A stretch of DNA of 64,000 bases from an uncultured Prevotellaceae bacterium (GTDB taxonomy: Bacteria; Bacteroidota; Bacteroidia; Bacteroidales; Bacteroidaceae): contig ONLY01000013.1 of NCBI GenBank assembly GCA_900318775.1, forward strand, positions 1 through 64,000, given 5' to 3'. Below are positions 35,373 through 44,569 of the stretch, piece after piece. Under the pieces are notes generated by a model. It was not told the origin of the DNA and ran no database searches. It was given only the letters and a program-made list of their open reading frames with translations. Each line of letters opens with the position of its first letter. Position 1 is the first letter of the stretch. A program made the position numbers and the translations under genes.

Positions 35373-36800
35373 TCATTTCACCCACACTTTTTTAACATCG
35401 CCATTTTCACAGCGTACGAGGTTGACACCAGGCAGAGGAAGTGCTGATGCCAGCCCTGTCAGACTATAGAAAGCAACTGCACTGTTAAGAGCCACAGGGG
35501 CTTCCACCGCTGTCACCTCGTCTTCTGTTGCAGTGTAAAGAGCCAAGTTCGTAATGGAAATGACATCAGCAGTAGAAGGACGAGTCATCGTGAAACGGTA
35601 CTCGCCATAGCCATCCTCCACACGGAAAGGGAGCACCACATCCTTGCCAACCTCCACCGTGGCATCCAACACCGTAGGCTTGACGCCTGTGCCCGAGATT
35701 TTCTTGATGGTCACAGTCACTGTTTTGCCCACTGCGCCATCGGCATGGAAGCAGAGTTTGTAGTTGCCCTTGTCCATTTGGAACGAACGATAAACATTAT
35801 TGTCGCTGTTGTCAGCCTTGCGCACATCCATTCCAAAAAACAACAAATACTTGCTTTTGTTCACATACCAACCATGTTCACTTGGATGATACCCTTCCGT
35901 CTCCAGGCGCGGGCGCCATTTCAGTGTCTTATCGCATGGAGCATCCAGCGTGTACTGCTTAAAGAAGTTCCACATGGTCTTAGCAGAACCTGTCTTCTGA
36001 TCCTCTGGAATATCATCCGACATCGATAGTCCTTCAGGGGTCTTGTTTGTGCCAGCATTATGCCCCATGCCATCTATCTCATAATAAACATAAGGGAAAC
36101 CGCCTTCACCTGCCTCATACACACTCTTGTCATATTTACCGCTGACACTCGTCTTCACGGGAACAGGGTTTGCGCCTACTCTCGCCACCATCTCATCCAC
36201 AATGACAGGCATGAGGGAATACTTCACGAAGTCATCTGCCTTGCCATGAATATGGAGAAATGGAACTGGGCGTGCACCTGTATGACGGAAGTGGAACTCA
36301 TTCAGAGGGAAACCGCTGATAGAGGCAAAGGCCGCAAAAATCTCACTGCAAGTGTTCGAAAGAGCATAAGTCATCATGCCGCCATTGGAGAAACCACAGC
36401 AGTAGATACGCTTACGGTCTATAGAGTAATCTTTAGCCACATCTTCAATAATTGCCTTAATGAAGTCCACATCCTCATTCTCCTCGCCAGAAGCATCCCA
36501 ACCTGTTGTGTTCATATGGGCCAGATAGAAATCGACAACCCTTCCCTGCGGATAGACAACGATAAAGCCCTCCTCATCAGCCACGGCAGTTCTCATAGGC
36601 ATATTGCCCCACTGGTTGCCATTAGCGCCATGAAGCGACACCACCAAGGGGGCGTTCGCCTGCACATTGTTTGGCACATAAAGCCGATAAGAGCGGTTTT
36701 TGCCTCCCGACACGAGATTAACAATCTTGTCAATCTTCTCCGCCTGCACACCGAATGCGCAGAGCAACATCATTAAAATAGTTAATAAGTTTTTCTTCAT
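35373..36800 (-). CDS. Secreted CE1/PHB-depolymerase-like esterase with C-terminal domain
   Basis: 475 residues with a signal peptide (MKKNLLTILMMLLCAFGVQA). Alpha/beta hydrolase about 25-310: LVVSLHGANGNQWG (oxyanion HG), CCGFSNGGMMTYAL with nucleophile S138, FLHIHGKADDFV (Asp) and EIDGMGHNAG (His). This matches the LpqC/PHB depolymerase branch of CE1, which includes acetyl-xylan and feruloyl esterases. A second part (about 320-430) is a beta-sandwich module, and the last ~40 residues (AVAFYSLTGLASALPLPGVNLVRCENGDVKKVWVK) resemble the short T9SS-type tails of Prevotella. Close to the xylan operon, so a role in deacylating hemicellulose is a reasonable inference. Confidence 0.83.
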   Translation of the reverse strand: MKKNLLTILMMLLCAFGVQAEKIDKIVNLVSGGKNRSYRLYVPNNVQANAPLVVSLHGANGNQWGNMPMRTAVADEEGFIVVYPQGRVVDFYLAHMNTTGWDASGEENEDVDFIKAIIEDVAKDYSIDRKRIYCCGFSNGGMMTYALSNTCSEIFAAFASISGFPLNEFHFRHTGARPVPFLHIHGKADDFVKYSLMPVIVDEMVARVGANPVPVKTSVSGKYDKSVYEAGEGGFPYVYYEIDGMGHNAGTNKTPEGLSMSDDIPEDQKTGSAKTMWNFFKQYTLDAPCDKTLKWRPRLETEGYHPSEHGWYVNKSKYLLFFGMDVRKADNSDNNVYRSFQMDKGNYKLCFHADGAVGKTVTVTIKKISGTGVKPTVLDATVEVGKDVVLPFRVEDGYGEYRFTMTRPSTADVISITNLALYTATEDEVTAVEAPVALNSAVAFYSLTGLASALPLPGVNLVRCENGDVKKVWVK

Positions 36801-37103
36801 TTTTCGTGATATGATTGGTCTCTAATTCTGCAATTCAAGCTTTGCCATTAAGAGGCAGAATTTCGAAGCGCAAAGGTATGACATTCCGCTCAAACACTCC
36901 TTGTTTCATGTGACAATTCCTTACAATCTTGTTACTTTCCCCTCCCACATTTGCAATTTCTTGCCAGCCAATCCCTCTGTTCTCCCACATTTCCCGTATC
37001 TTTGCCACAATCATTACACATATTATATATAATTGAAACGCCAAATAGATGAAGAAGGCCACCAACGGTCTGTTATTGGCAATTCACTATCACTAGCCAA
37101 ACA
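36801..37103. other. Divergent promoter region between esterase and M6 protease
   Basis: Minus-strand -7 box (plus CAAAGGTA, 36871-36878) for the esterase and plus-strand -7 box TATCTTTG (36997-37004) for the protease, neither with a correctly spaced -33 TTTG. Nothing else was seen. Confidence 0.5.
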
Positions 37104-38810
37104 ATGAAGTATATATACATAGTCATGCTGTGGTTGCTTGCCATCACCGCATGGTGCATTCCTGCCCAGCCAATACAGAAGACGGTGAAAGGATCCGATG
37201 GAACCCCTCTCACCATTGTGCTGCATGGCGATGAGAACTACCACTTCTACACCACCCTTGACGGAGTGCCAGTCATACCTGACGAAGTCAATGACTGCTG
37301 GGTGTTGGCGCCCCAATTGGCCGATTCCATTTCCACAGTGTGGAGCACACGCCTGCATAGCCGCAATGCGCATCGTGTCATCCGCGCTGCAGCTAAACGC
37401 CGCAGCATCCGCAGCGCACAGGCCATCCACACAACTCAGAAAAAGGGGCTGGTCCTTCTTGTCAACTTTCCCGACATGTATATGAAGAGCACCAGCACGC
37501 TGACCAAGTTCCGGCAGATGTTCAATCAAGAGGGCTACAGCGGCAATAACAGCCAAGGCTCTGTCCATGACTACTTCCACGACCAGTCGTATGGTGCATT
37601 CGACCTCACATTCGACGTCGTAGGTCCAGTTACGGCGTCCAAGGAGATGGCATATTATGGAGGAAACGATGACGCCGGCGAGGATATGCACCCCGCCCAA
37701 CTCGTTGCTGAAGCCTGTCAATTAGCTCGCAATAACTACGACCTCACGTGGAGTGACTATGATTGGGATGGAGATGGCGAGATTGAGCAGGTCTACGTTA
37801 TCTACGCAGGGTATGGCGAGCATGCAGGAGCAGCCCCCAACACCATTTGGCCACACGAGTGGACGCTGGAAGATGCGCAAAGATACAATGATGGCGATGG
37901 TCCTATCTCTATCGATGGCTGCACCATCAACACCTATGCTATCTCCAGCGAACTGAGCGGGGCCGTAGGCAGCACCATGAATAGTGTCGGCGTAGCCTGC
38001 CACGAATTCAGCCATTGCCTTGGCCTGCCCGATTTCTACAGTACAAACTATTCGAAGTCATTCGGAATGGGTGCCTGGGACATCATGTCCCACGGCGAAT
38101 ACAATGGGCCCAACGGCCGCGGAGAGTGTCCTCCACCATTCACAGCCTACGAACGCTGGTTCTGCGGATGGCTTGAACCCATCGTGCTCAAAAGCGACCA
38201 AGCCATCACTGAGATGCCCGACCTGCAAGACGAACCTGTGGCATACCTTATCCGCAACGAGGCCTACCCTTCTGAATACTTTCTGCTTGAAAATCGTCAA
38301 CCGAATCGATGGGGAACTTACGTAGAAAAGAATACGGGCATGCACGGCATGCTTGCCTGCCACGTTGATGAGGATGAAGATGCATGGCGCTTAAACATAG
38401 TCAATACAAGCTCTTCCCATCCGCGCATGACCATCATCCCTGCCAATCAAACATATGGCTCATGGCGTAGCAGCGAATACGATACCTCGGAAACACAATA
38501 CCGTGGACAGCCATTTCCAGGCTCTCAGGACGTCACCGTGCTTGACAGCCTTTCACACCCCCAATACGCAGGAACCTTGTTCCATAACAATACGCATGGA
38601 ACAAGGGCCCTGCCATTCACCCTCAGCAACATCAGCGAGAGCGACGGACTCATTTCCTTCCAGTTCTCCATCCCTGGCAATCAGTCCTTACCTGATGCCA
38701 TCAAGATGATAAGGACAGAGGAGAAAGGCAAAAGGTCCAATTCAATTCTTTTCCCTATCACTTCCGACATTTACATCACACAGGGCGGGGAAAAAGTGCT
38801 AATCCGTTGA
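37104..38810 (+). CDS. M6 family secreted metalloprotease
   Basis: 568 residues. Hydrophobic signal MKYIYIVMLWLLAITAWCIPAQ. Propeptide-like region about 25-110 ending in a basic stretch (AAAKRRSIRSAQ), then the catalytic domain: a calcium-type loop DYDWDGDGEIEQ (218-229) and the zinc site HEFSHCLGLPD with H300, H304, D310 as ligands and E301 as catalytic base, followed by the Met-turn MGAWDIMSHG. This is the immune inhibitor A/M6 signature. Such enzymes are secreted and cut host or microbial proteins. The C-terminal ~100 residues are a beta domain. Its stop is 4 bp from the convergent carbonic anhydrase gene. Confidence 0.9.
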   Translation: MKYIYIVMLWLLAITAWCIPAQPIQKTVKGSDGTPLTIVLHGDENYHFYTTLDGVPVIPDEVNDCWVLAPQLADSISTVWSTRLHSRNAHRVIRAAAKRRSIRSAQAIHTTQKKGLVLLVNFPDMYMKSTSTLTKFRQMFNQEGYSGNNSQGSVHDYFHDQSYGAFDLTFDVVGPVTASKEMAYYGGNDDAGEDMHPAQLVAEACQLARNNYDLTWSDYDWDGDGEIEQVYVIYAGYGEHAGAAPNTIWPHEWTLEDAQRYNDGDGPISIDGCTINTYAISSELSGAVGSTMNSVGVACHEFSHCLGLPDFYSTNYSKSFGMGAWDIMSHGEYNGPNGRGECPPPFTAYERWFCGWLEPIVLKSDQAITEMPDLQDEPVAYLIRNEAYPSEYFLLENRQPNRWGTYVEKNTGMHGMLACHVDEDEDAWRLNIVNTSSSHPRMTIIPANQTYGSWRSSEYDTSETQYRGQPFPGSQDVTVLDSLSHPQYAGTLFHNNTHGTRALPFTLSNISESDGLISFQFSIPGNQSLPDAIKMIRTEEKGKRSNSILFPITSDIYITQGGEKVLIR

Positions 38811-38814
38811 CCGC

Positions 38815-39333
38815 TCAACTTTCCCTATACCAATCAGCATACATGATATAGTGCTGAGCGATACCCACGTTCAGTTCCTTTGCCTGTTGCGGATCCACTT
38901 TCTTGATGAACTTGGCAGGCACTCCGCCCCACAATTCGCCATCGCCCACCTGCGTGCCCTTCAGCACAAGCGCTCCTGCGGCCACGATGGCGCCTTCGCC
39001 AATCACCGCATCGTCCAGCACCGTAGCGCCCATACCAATCAGTGCGCCACTCTTCACCGTGCATCCATGCAGTGTCACATTGTGGCCGATAGTCACGTCA
39101 TCACCTATTTCGATAGCCGCTTTCTTATACAATGTGTGCAGGCACGAGCCGTCCTGAATGTTCACGCGGTTGCCTATCTTGATGTAGTTCACATCGCCAC
39201 GCACCACCGCATTAAACCACACCGTGCATTGGTCGCCCATCTGCACATCGCCCACAATCGTGGCATTCTCGCTGAAATAGCAGTCCTTTCCCCACTTGGG
39301 AGTGAGACCGCACACCGTCTTAATCAAAGCCAT
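38815..39333 (-). CDS. Gamma carbonic anhydrase family protein
   Basis: 172 residues, the usual length. Left-handed beta-helix hexapeptide repeats run through the protein (NATIVGDVQMGDQCTVWFNAVVRGDVNYIKIGNRVNIQDGS), with zinc-binding histidines H66 (SCLHTLY), H84 (IGHN) and H89 (TLHG). It forms a trimer with metal sites between subunits. Many members of this group (YrdA/PaaY-like) show weak or no hydratase activity, so the exact reaction is uncertain. Cytoplasmic. A minus-strand -7-like box (plus TAAAGGTA, 39358-39365) lies upstream. Confidence 0.9.
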   Translation of the reverse strand: MALIKTVCGLTPKWGKDCYFSENATIVGDVQMGDQCTVWFNAVVRGDVNYIKIGNRVNIQDGSCLHTLYKKAAIEIGDDVTIGHNVTLHGCTVKSGALIGMGATVLDDAVIGEGAIVAAGALVLKGTQVGDGELWGGVPAKFIKKVDPQQAKELNVGIAQHYIMYADWYRES

Positions 39334-39411
39334 AGTCTATATTTGTCATTTGCGATGTAAAGGTAATGATATTTTCCGGAACATTTTATATATAAAAAAA
39401 GAAAAAAGCCT

Positions 39412-39419
39412 TACCTTTG
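39412..39419 (+). promoter_or_regulatory. -7 box of the sugar symporter gene
   Basis: TACCTTTG 31 nt before the ATG at 39450. It rules out the in-frame ATG at 39417, which lies inside the box. Confidence 0.55.
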
Positions 39420-39449
39420 CAAGGAAATCTACAATACCTACAAAGCTTT

Positions 39450-40754
39450 ATGAAAAAAAGCTTCCTTTACTTCATCTGCTCCGTGTCAGCCATGGGTGGG
39501 CTCCTGTTTGGCTATGACTGGGTGGTCATCGGCGGAGCGAAACCTTTCTACGAAGAGTTTTTCAATATTGCCAACGACCCTGTGATGCAAGGAGTGGCCA
39601 TGAGCACAGCACTGGTCGGCTGCCTCATCGGCGCCATGGTGGCTGGTGCTTTGGCTGATCGCCACGGCCGCAAGCCGCTGCTCATCACAGCAGCTGTGCT
39701 GTTCACCATCAGCGCCATCATGACAGGATGTGTCAATGACTTTACCCTGTTCAATATCGCCCGGTTCATAGGCGGCATTGGCATCGGTGTGGCATCGGCC
39801 CTCTCGCCCATGTATATAGCCGAGGTTTCCCCCGCCAACATCCGCGGCCGCCTGGTCAGCCTCAATCAGATGACCATTGTCCTTGGCATCCTCGCGGCAC
39901 AGATTATCAACATGCTCTTGGCGCGCGAGACGAGCGACCCTGCCAACATGGCCTGGGACCTCGCATGGGGCTGGCGCTGGATGTTCTGGGCCGAGACCGT
40001 TCCGGCCGCAGCCTTTCTGGTAATGGCCTTCTTCATTCCGGAAAGTCCCGTGTATATGCAGCTGAAGGCTGCTGCTGACGAGCCACAGCGTTCCTCGCAA
40101 AAGGCGGGGCTGGGCGAACTGTTCCAAAGCAAATACGGACGAGTTCTCCTTCTAGGCCTCATCATCGCTGTTTTCCAGCAGTGGTGCGGCACCAACGTCA
40201 TTTTCAACTACGCTGAAGAAATCTTTGTGGGTGCAGGCTATAACGTTGACGGCATGTTCATCAACATTGTCATCACAGGCATAGCCAACGTGCTCTTCAC
40301 TTTCGTGGCCCTCTACACAGTGGAGCGATGGGGACGACGCACGCTCATGCTGATAGGCGCCTGTGGGCTGGGCCTCATCTACCTTACCTTGGGCACCTGC
40401 TACCACCTCGGCGTGACCGGTGTGTTCATGGTGGCACTTGTCGTGGCGGCCATCTCGTGCTATGCCATGACCCTCGGCCCCATCACGTGGGTGCTTCTCT
40501 CCGAGATATTCCCCGACCGCGTGCGCGGCATCGCCATGGCCACCTGCACCTTCGCCCTGTGGGTGGGGTGCTGCACGCTCACATTCACCTTCCCCTCTAT
40601 GAATGCAGCCCTTGGCAGCAGCGGCACGTTCTGGATATACAGCGGCATCTGCCTCTGCACCTTCGTGTACCTCTTCAAGACTTGCCCCGAAACCAAAGGC
40701 AAGAGTCTGTCAGAACTGGAGCAAGAACTTACCGCATCAGGAAGTCGTTCATAA
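39450..40754 (+). CDS. Sugar porter (XylE/GLUT-type MFS transporter)
   Basis: 434 residues with 12 predicted helices. Sugar porter hallmarks: GLLFGYDWVVIGGA in TM1, ADRHGRKPLL after TM2, RFIGGIGIGVASALSPMYIAEVSPANIRGRLVSLNQ, PESPVYM after TM6, FQQWCGTNVIFNYAEEIF (QQ.(S/C)G.N sugar site), ERWGRRTLML and PETKGKSLSELE at the end. It probably imports a monosaccharide with protons; xylose, arabinose or glucose would suit the surrounding enzymes, but this cannot be fixed from sequence. It is followed 86 bp later by the DUF5107-TPR gene, and a dispersed stem-loop overlaps its stop codon. The pairing suggests that the DUF5107 protein handles the imported sugar or its derivatives. Confidence 0.9.
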   Translation: MKKSFLYFICSVSAMGGLLFGYDWVVIGGAKPFYEEFFNIANDPVMQGVAMSTALVGCLIGAMVAGALADRHGRKPLLITAAVLFTISAIMTGCVNDFTLFNIARFIGGIGIGVASALSPMYIAEVSPANIRGRLVSLNQMTIVLGILAAQIINMLLARETSDPANMAWDLAWGWRWMFWAETVPAAAFLVMAFFIPESPVYMQLKAAADEPQRSSQKAGLGELFQSKYGRVLLLGLIIAVFQQWCGTNVIFNYAEEIFVGAGYNVDGMFINIVITGIANVLFTFVALYTVERWGRRTLMLIGACGLGLIYLTLGTCYHLGVTGVFMVALVVAAISCYAMTLGPITWVLLSEIFPDRVRGIAMATCTFALWVGCCTLTFTFPSMNAALGSSGTFWIYSGICLCTFVYLFKTCPETKGKSLSELEQELTASGSRS

Positions 40755-40789
40755 CTTTGGAATAATTGTTCGTAAGTTATGAACAAGCA
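40747..40789. repeat. Dispersed stem-loop element, copy 2
   Basis: GTTCATAACTT (40747-40757) and AAGTTATGAAC (40774-40784) form an 11-bp stem. Nearly identical to 5887-5928, with compensating changes in the loop only. Here the left arm overlaps the TAA stop of the sugar porter (40752-40754). Confidence 0.75.
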
Positions 40790-40840
40790 AATAAAATACA
40801 TTCAGGAACAAACTAACTAATCAAGAAATAACAACAACCT

Positions 40841-43800
40841 ATGTCAGTCAAAGCATGGAAAGAGCAGGTGGTCATCCCCACCTACGAAGCGGGAAAGCCC
40901 GAGAAAAATCCTATTTTCCTTGAGAAACGTGTATATCAGGGCTCCAGCGGTGTCGTCTATCCCTATCCTGTTGTGGAGAGCATCAGCGACGAGAAGGTGG
41001 ATAAGGAGTGGCAAGCTATCTACCTGGAGAACGAGTATATCAAAGTGATGATTCTGCCCGAACTGGGGGGCAGAGTGCAGATGGCGTATGACAAAATCAA
41101 GCAGCGCCATTTTGTCTATTACAACCATGTCATCAAGCCTGCGCTGGTGGGCCTGGCAGGTCCGTGGATTTCAGGTGGTATCGAATTCAACTGGCCACAG
41201 CACCACCGCCCCAGCACCTACACGCCCGTGGATTCGAAGATTGTGGAGAACGAAGACGGTTCCGTGACCGTGTGGGTGAACGAGATGGAGCGCATGTTCC
41301 ACCAGAAAGGAGCGGCAGGCTTCACGCTTCGCCCAGGCTGCGCCTATCTGGAAATACAGGGCCGAGTGAGCAACCGCACTCCACTCCCACAGACCTTCCT
41401 CTGGTGGGCCAATCCTGCCGTAGAGGTGAATGATGATTACCAGAGCGTGTTCCCGCCAGATGTGAACGCGGTGTTCGACCACGGAAAACGCGCCGTGTCC
41501 TCCTTCCCTATCGCCACAGGCACATACTACAAAATGGACTACTCGGCAGGTGTGGACATCTCCAACTACCGGAACATCAAGGTGCCTACTTCCTACATGG
41601 CTGTGAACTCCAAATACAACTTCGAAGGTGGTTATGAGAACGACACCCACGGCGGCATGCTGCACGTGGCCTCTCACCACTTCTCGCCTGGCAAAAAACA
41701 ATGGACCTGGGGCAACGGAGACTTTGGCCGCGCTTGGGACCGCAACCTCACCGACAAGGCCACTCCCGAGGAAATGCAGCGTTGGGGCATTGACCGACAG
41801 GGCTTCCGCCCATACATCGAACTGATGGCAGGCGTCTATACAGAGAATCAGCCCGACTTCACATGGCTGATGCCCTATGAGGAAAAGCAGTTCACACAAT
41901 ACTTCATGCCCTATCGCGAGCTGGGTGTGGTGAAGCAAGCCTCAAAAGACGTGGTGATGAACATTGAGGAAGTAAACGGAGGCGTGCACTTCAAGGTGTT
42001 GGGCACCTCGAAACAGACAACAGAGGTGGTGCTGACAGACAAGAAAGGACATGAATTCTATCGCAAGACTGTGACACTCTCGCCCGAAAGCATCCTCGAC
42101 GAGACTGTCAACGTGGAAAACTACACATGGGGAGACCTCATCCTGCGCATTGGCAAACTCGTCTGGACACCCGAGCCTGACGACATCCGTCCCATTCCCG
42201 ATGCAGCAGAAGCAGCCCTTGCGCCCGAAGACACAAAGACGAACGACCAGCTGTACCTCACAGGACTGCATCTGGAGCAGTACCGTCATGCCACATGGTC
42301 TGCTCTCGACTACTACGAGGAGGCCCTGCGCCGCGACCCCAACGACGTGCGCTGCCTGAACCAGACTGGCCTGTGGTATCTGCGCCGCGGACGCTTCGAC
42401 AAGGCTGAGACCTACCTGCGCAAAGCCATGAAAATCTGGCAGAAGCGCAACCCCAATCCGTATGACGGCGAAGCCATCTTCAACCTTGCCCTCACCCTAA
42501 AATACCAGCATCGCATGCAAGAAGCCTACGAACTCTTCTGGAAATCCACCTGGAACAAGGCTTGGGCCGACGCAGGCTACTTCGAGGCTGCATGCATCAG
42601 CATCAGTCAAGAACGACTTGACGATGCCCTCGACGAGCTCAACCGCTGCCTCATCTTCAACCAATGCAACCACAAAGCACGCGCACTCAAAGCTACTGTG
42701 CTCCGCAAACTTGGCAGAAGCCAAGAAGCACTCGCCTTGTGCGAAGAGTCCCTCCGCCTCGATCACTTCAATTACGGCATCCTCTTCGAGAAGCACCTGC
42801 TCACCCGCGACGAGACCGTACTGAGAACAATGGAGGAGATGATGCACAGCAATATATACAACTACCACGAGCTTGCCCTCGACTACGCACAGGCAGGACT
42901 TTGGCAGGAAGCCATTAACGTGCTCGCTCTTCCTGCTGTGGCGGAACATCAGGAACAGGCAAATCCCCTTACATTATATTATATAGGAAGTTTCAAGGCA
43001 GGACAAGGCAAAATAGACCAAGCAAAAGCATGCTTCGCTGAAGCAGAAAAAGCAGACAGCTATTGCTGCTTCCCCAACCGTCTGGAAGACATCAACGTTC
43101 TGAAGGCAGCCATTGCAGCTCATCCACAAGGAGCCAAAGCCCCTTATTATCTCGGTTGCCTCTACTACGACAAACGACAGTATGACGAAGCAAAAACCTA
43201 TTGGGAACAATCTGAGCAGCTCGATCCCTTCTTCCCCACCGTGCACCGCAACCTCGCCCTGCTCTACTACAACAAGGAAGCCGACCCACAACGCGCCTTG
43301 CAAGAGATGGAGCTCGCCTTCAACCTCAACCAGAAGGATGCACGCGTCTTCATGGAACTGGATCAGCTCTACAAGAAGCTGCAGCGCCCTCATGCCGAAC
43401 GCCTCAAGAACTACGAGAAACGGCCCCGCCTTGTGGCACAGCGCGATGACCTCATCCTCGAACACGCCACCCTGCTCAACCTCCTGGGCCGATACAAGGA
43501 AGCGAAAACCATCATCGACCAGCATGTGTTCCACCCATGGGAAGGGGGCGAAGGCAAGGTGAGCGGACAGTATCAAATGAGCCGCGTCGAAATCGCCAAA
43601 CAGCTGCTGAAGGAAGACCCTGTTTCAACAGAGGCCAAACAGCTGCTCGAAGAGTGTCTCGTATTCCCACACTCGCTCGGCGAAGGGAAACTGCATGGAG
43701 CACAGGACAACGACTTCCTCTATTTTCTCGGACGCTACGAAGAAGGAACGGAAGGTCCGACCGAACCCGCTGCCGCCATGTACTACAACGACGCTAAACC

Positions 43801-44128
43801 AGACAAGATATTCTATGCAGGCCTCTGCTACCGCGCATTAGGACAAGAGGACAAGGCACGTGGACTCTTCCACAAACTCATCAACTATGGCCAGCAGCAC
43901 ATATTCGACCATGTCACCATGGACTATTTCGCCGTATCATTACCCGACCTCCTTGTGTGGGACGGCGACCTTGACCTCCAGAACCGCATCCACTGCCACT
44001 ATATGCTTGCCCTCGGCTACCTTGGCATGGGCAACCGCAACAAGGCAGAGCACCATCTCGCAGAAGTGAACAAACTAGAAATCAACCACTTGGGAGCCTA
44101 TTCACTCCGCACCTTTATGGAGATGTAA
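40841..44128 (+). CDS. DUF5107 protein with C-terminal TPR array
   Basis: 1095 residues, no signal peptide, so cytoplasmic. Residues about 1-440 match DUF5107, a galactose-mutarotase-like beta-sandwich fold: EWQAIYLENEYIKVMILPELGGRVQMAYDK, WISGGIEFNWPQHHRP, HVASHHFSPGKKQWTWG, FRPYIELMAGVYTENQPDFTWL. The motifs LPELGGRV and GGIEFNWP are typical of mutarotase-type sugar handling. From about 480 to the end the protein is built of TPR helices (ALDYYEEALRRDPNDVRCLNQTGLWYLRRGRFDKAETYLRKAMK and similar). Usually annotated only as DUF5107/TPR; the biochemical role is not established to my knowledge. Its position after a sugar porter suggests an intracellular glycoside or sugar enzyme. Confidence 0.85.
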   Translation: MSVKAWKEQVVIPTYEAGKPEKNPIFLEKRVYQGSSGVVYPYPVVESISDEKVDKEWQAIYLENEYIKVMILPELGGRVQMAYDKIKQRHFVYYNHVIKPALVGLAGPWISGGIEFNWPQHHRPSTYTPVDSKIVENEDGSVTVWVNEMERMFHQKGAAGFTLRPGCAYLEIQGRVSNRTPLPQTFLWWANPAVEVNDDYQSVFPPDVNAVFDHGKRAVSSFPIATGTYYKMDYSAGVDISNYRNIKVPTSYMAVNSKYNFEGGYENDTHGGMLHVASHHFSPGKKQWTWGNGDFGRAWDRNLTDKATPEEMQRWGIDRQGFRPYIELMAGVYTENQPDFTWLMPYEEKQFTQYFMPYRELGVVKQASKDVVMNIEEVNGGVHFKVLGTSKQTTEVVLTDKKGHEFYRKTVTLSPESILDETVNVENYTWGDLILRIGKLVWTPEPDDIRPIPDAAEAALAPEDTKTNDQLYLTGLHLEQYRHATWSALDYYEEALRRDPNDVRCLNQTGLWYLRRGRFDKAETYLRKAMKIWQKRNPNPYDGEAIFNLALTLKYQHRMQEAYELFWKSTWNKAWADAGYFEAACISISQERLDDALDELNRCLIFNQCNHKARALKATVLRKLGRSQEALALCEESLRLDHFNYGILFEKHLLTRDETVLRTMEEMMHSNIYNYHELALDYAQAGLWQEAINVLALPAVAEHQEQANPLTLYYIGSFKAGQGKIDQAKACFAEAEKADSYCCFPNRLEDINVLKAAIAAHPQGAKAPYYLGCLYYDKRQYDEAKTYWEQSEQLDPFFPTVHRNLALLYYNKEADPQRALQEMELAFNLNQKDARVFMELDQLYKKLQRPHAERLKNYEKRPRLVAQRDDLILEHATLLNLLGRYKEAKTIIDQHVFHPWEGGEGKVSGQYQMSRVEIAKQLLKEDPVSTEAKQLLEECLVFPHSLGEGKLHGAQDNDFLYFLGRYEEGTEGPTEPAAAMYYNDAKPDKIFYAGLCYRALGQEDKARGLFHKLINYGQQHIFDHVTMDYFAVSLPDLLVWDGDLDLQNRIHCHYMLALGYLGMGNRNKAEHHLAEVNKLEINHLGAYSLRTFMEM

Positions 44129-44208
44129 CGCAACATCTTTCTTTTCTTTCATACAACTTTATTCCCTCAAAGCAAGCCCCTTACATACCCCTTACAACAC
44201 CACAAAAA

Positions 44209-44273
44209 CGGTGTGACTCACACCGAGGGTATCGGTCTGAGTCACACCGGTAGTGGCGGTCTGAGTCACACCG
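44209..44273. repeat. Array of three 17-bp near-palindromes, 24-bp period (copy C)
   Basis: Units at 44209-44225, 44233-44249 and 44257-44273, with 7-bp unrelated spacers. They follow the same CGGTSTGASTCASACCG unit and the same 24-bp step as 24487-24551, 20 kb away. It lies 80 bp past the DUF5107 stop. Confidence 0.9.
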
Positions 44274-44459
44274 ATTCAGAGGCGCTGACTGTGCCCCTAT
44301 CAAGGGCATGAGGCATAGTGTGAATATAGTAGCAACATCTCTGTTGCCGACAAGCGGACTGAGATTATCTCATCTTTCCTTTACTTTTTCCTTCCTAAAC
44401 GCCACACAAACCCACTTTTTTACCCTTATTTACATTTTTTTAACAAAAAAAGGTAAACA

Positions 44460-44491
44460 TTTGGATTATTCACACTCAAACATTACCTTTG
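44460..44491 (+). promoter_or_regulatory. Promoter of the giant secreted protein gene
   Basis: TTTG (44460-44463), exactly 20 nt, TACCTTTG (44484-44491). Predicted start near 44498, leader about 72 nt. Confidence 0.8.
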
Positions 44492-44569
44492 CCTTTATCT
44501 CTTCACCAAGATTCCCTTAAAGGAGTAAGAATCATCATATAACATAAACCTATTAAAACCAAAACTATC

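Larger units (their letters stand above)
44129..44569. other. Intergenic region with palindrome array and giant-gene promoter
   Basis: Palindrome array at 44209-44273 and the promoter at 44460-44491. No protein-like frame and no clear terminator for the upstream gene apart from the array. Confidence 0.65.

Noticed and set aside
37104-38810. C10/gingipain-type protease
   Set aside because: The HEFSHCLGLPD zinc motif and following Met-turn identify an M6 metalloprotease, not a cysteine protease.
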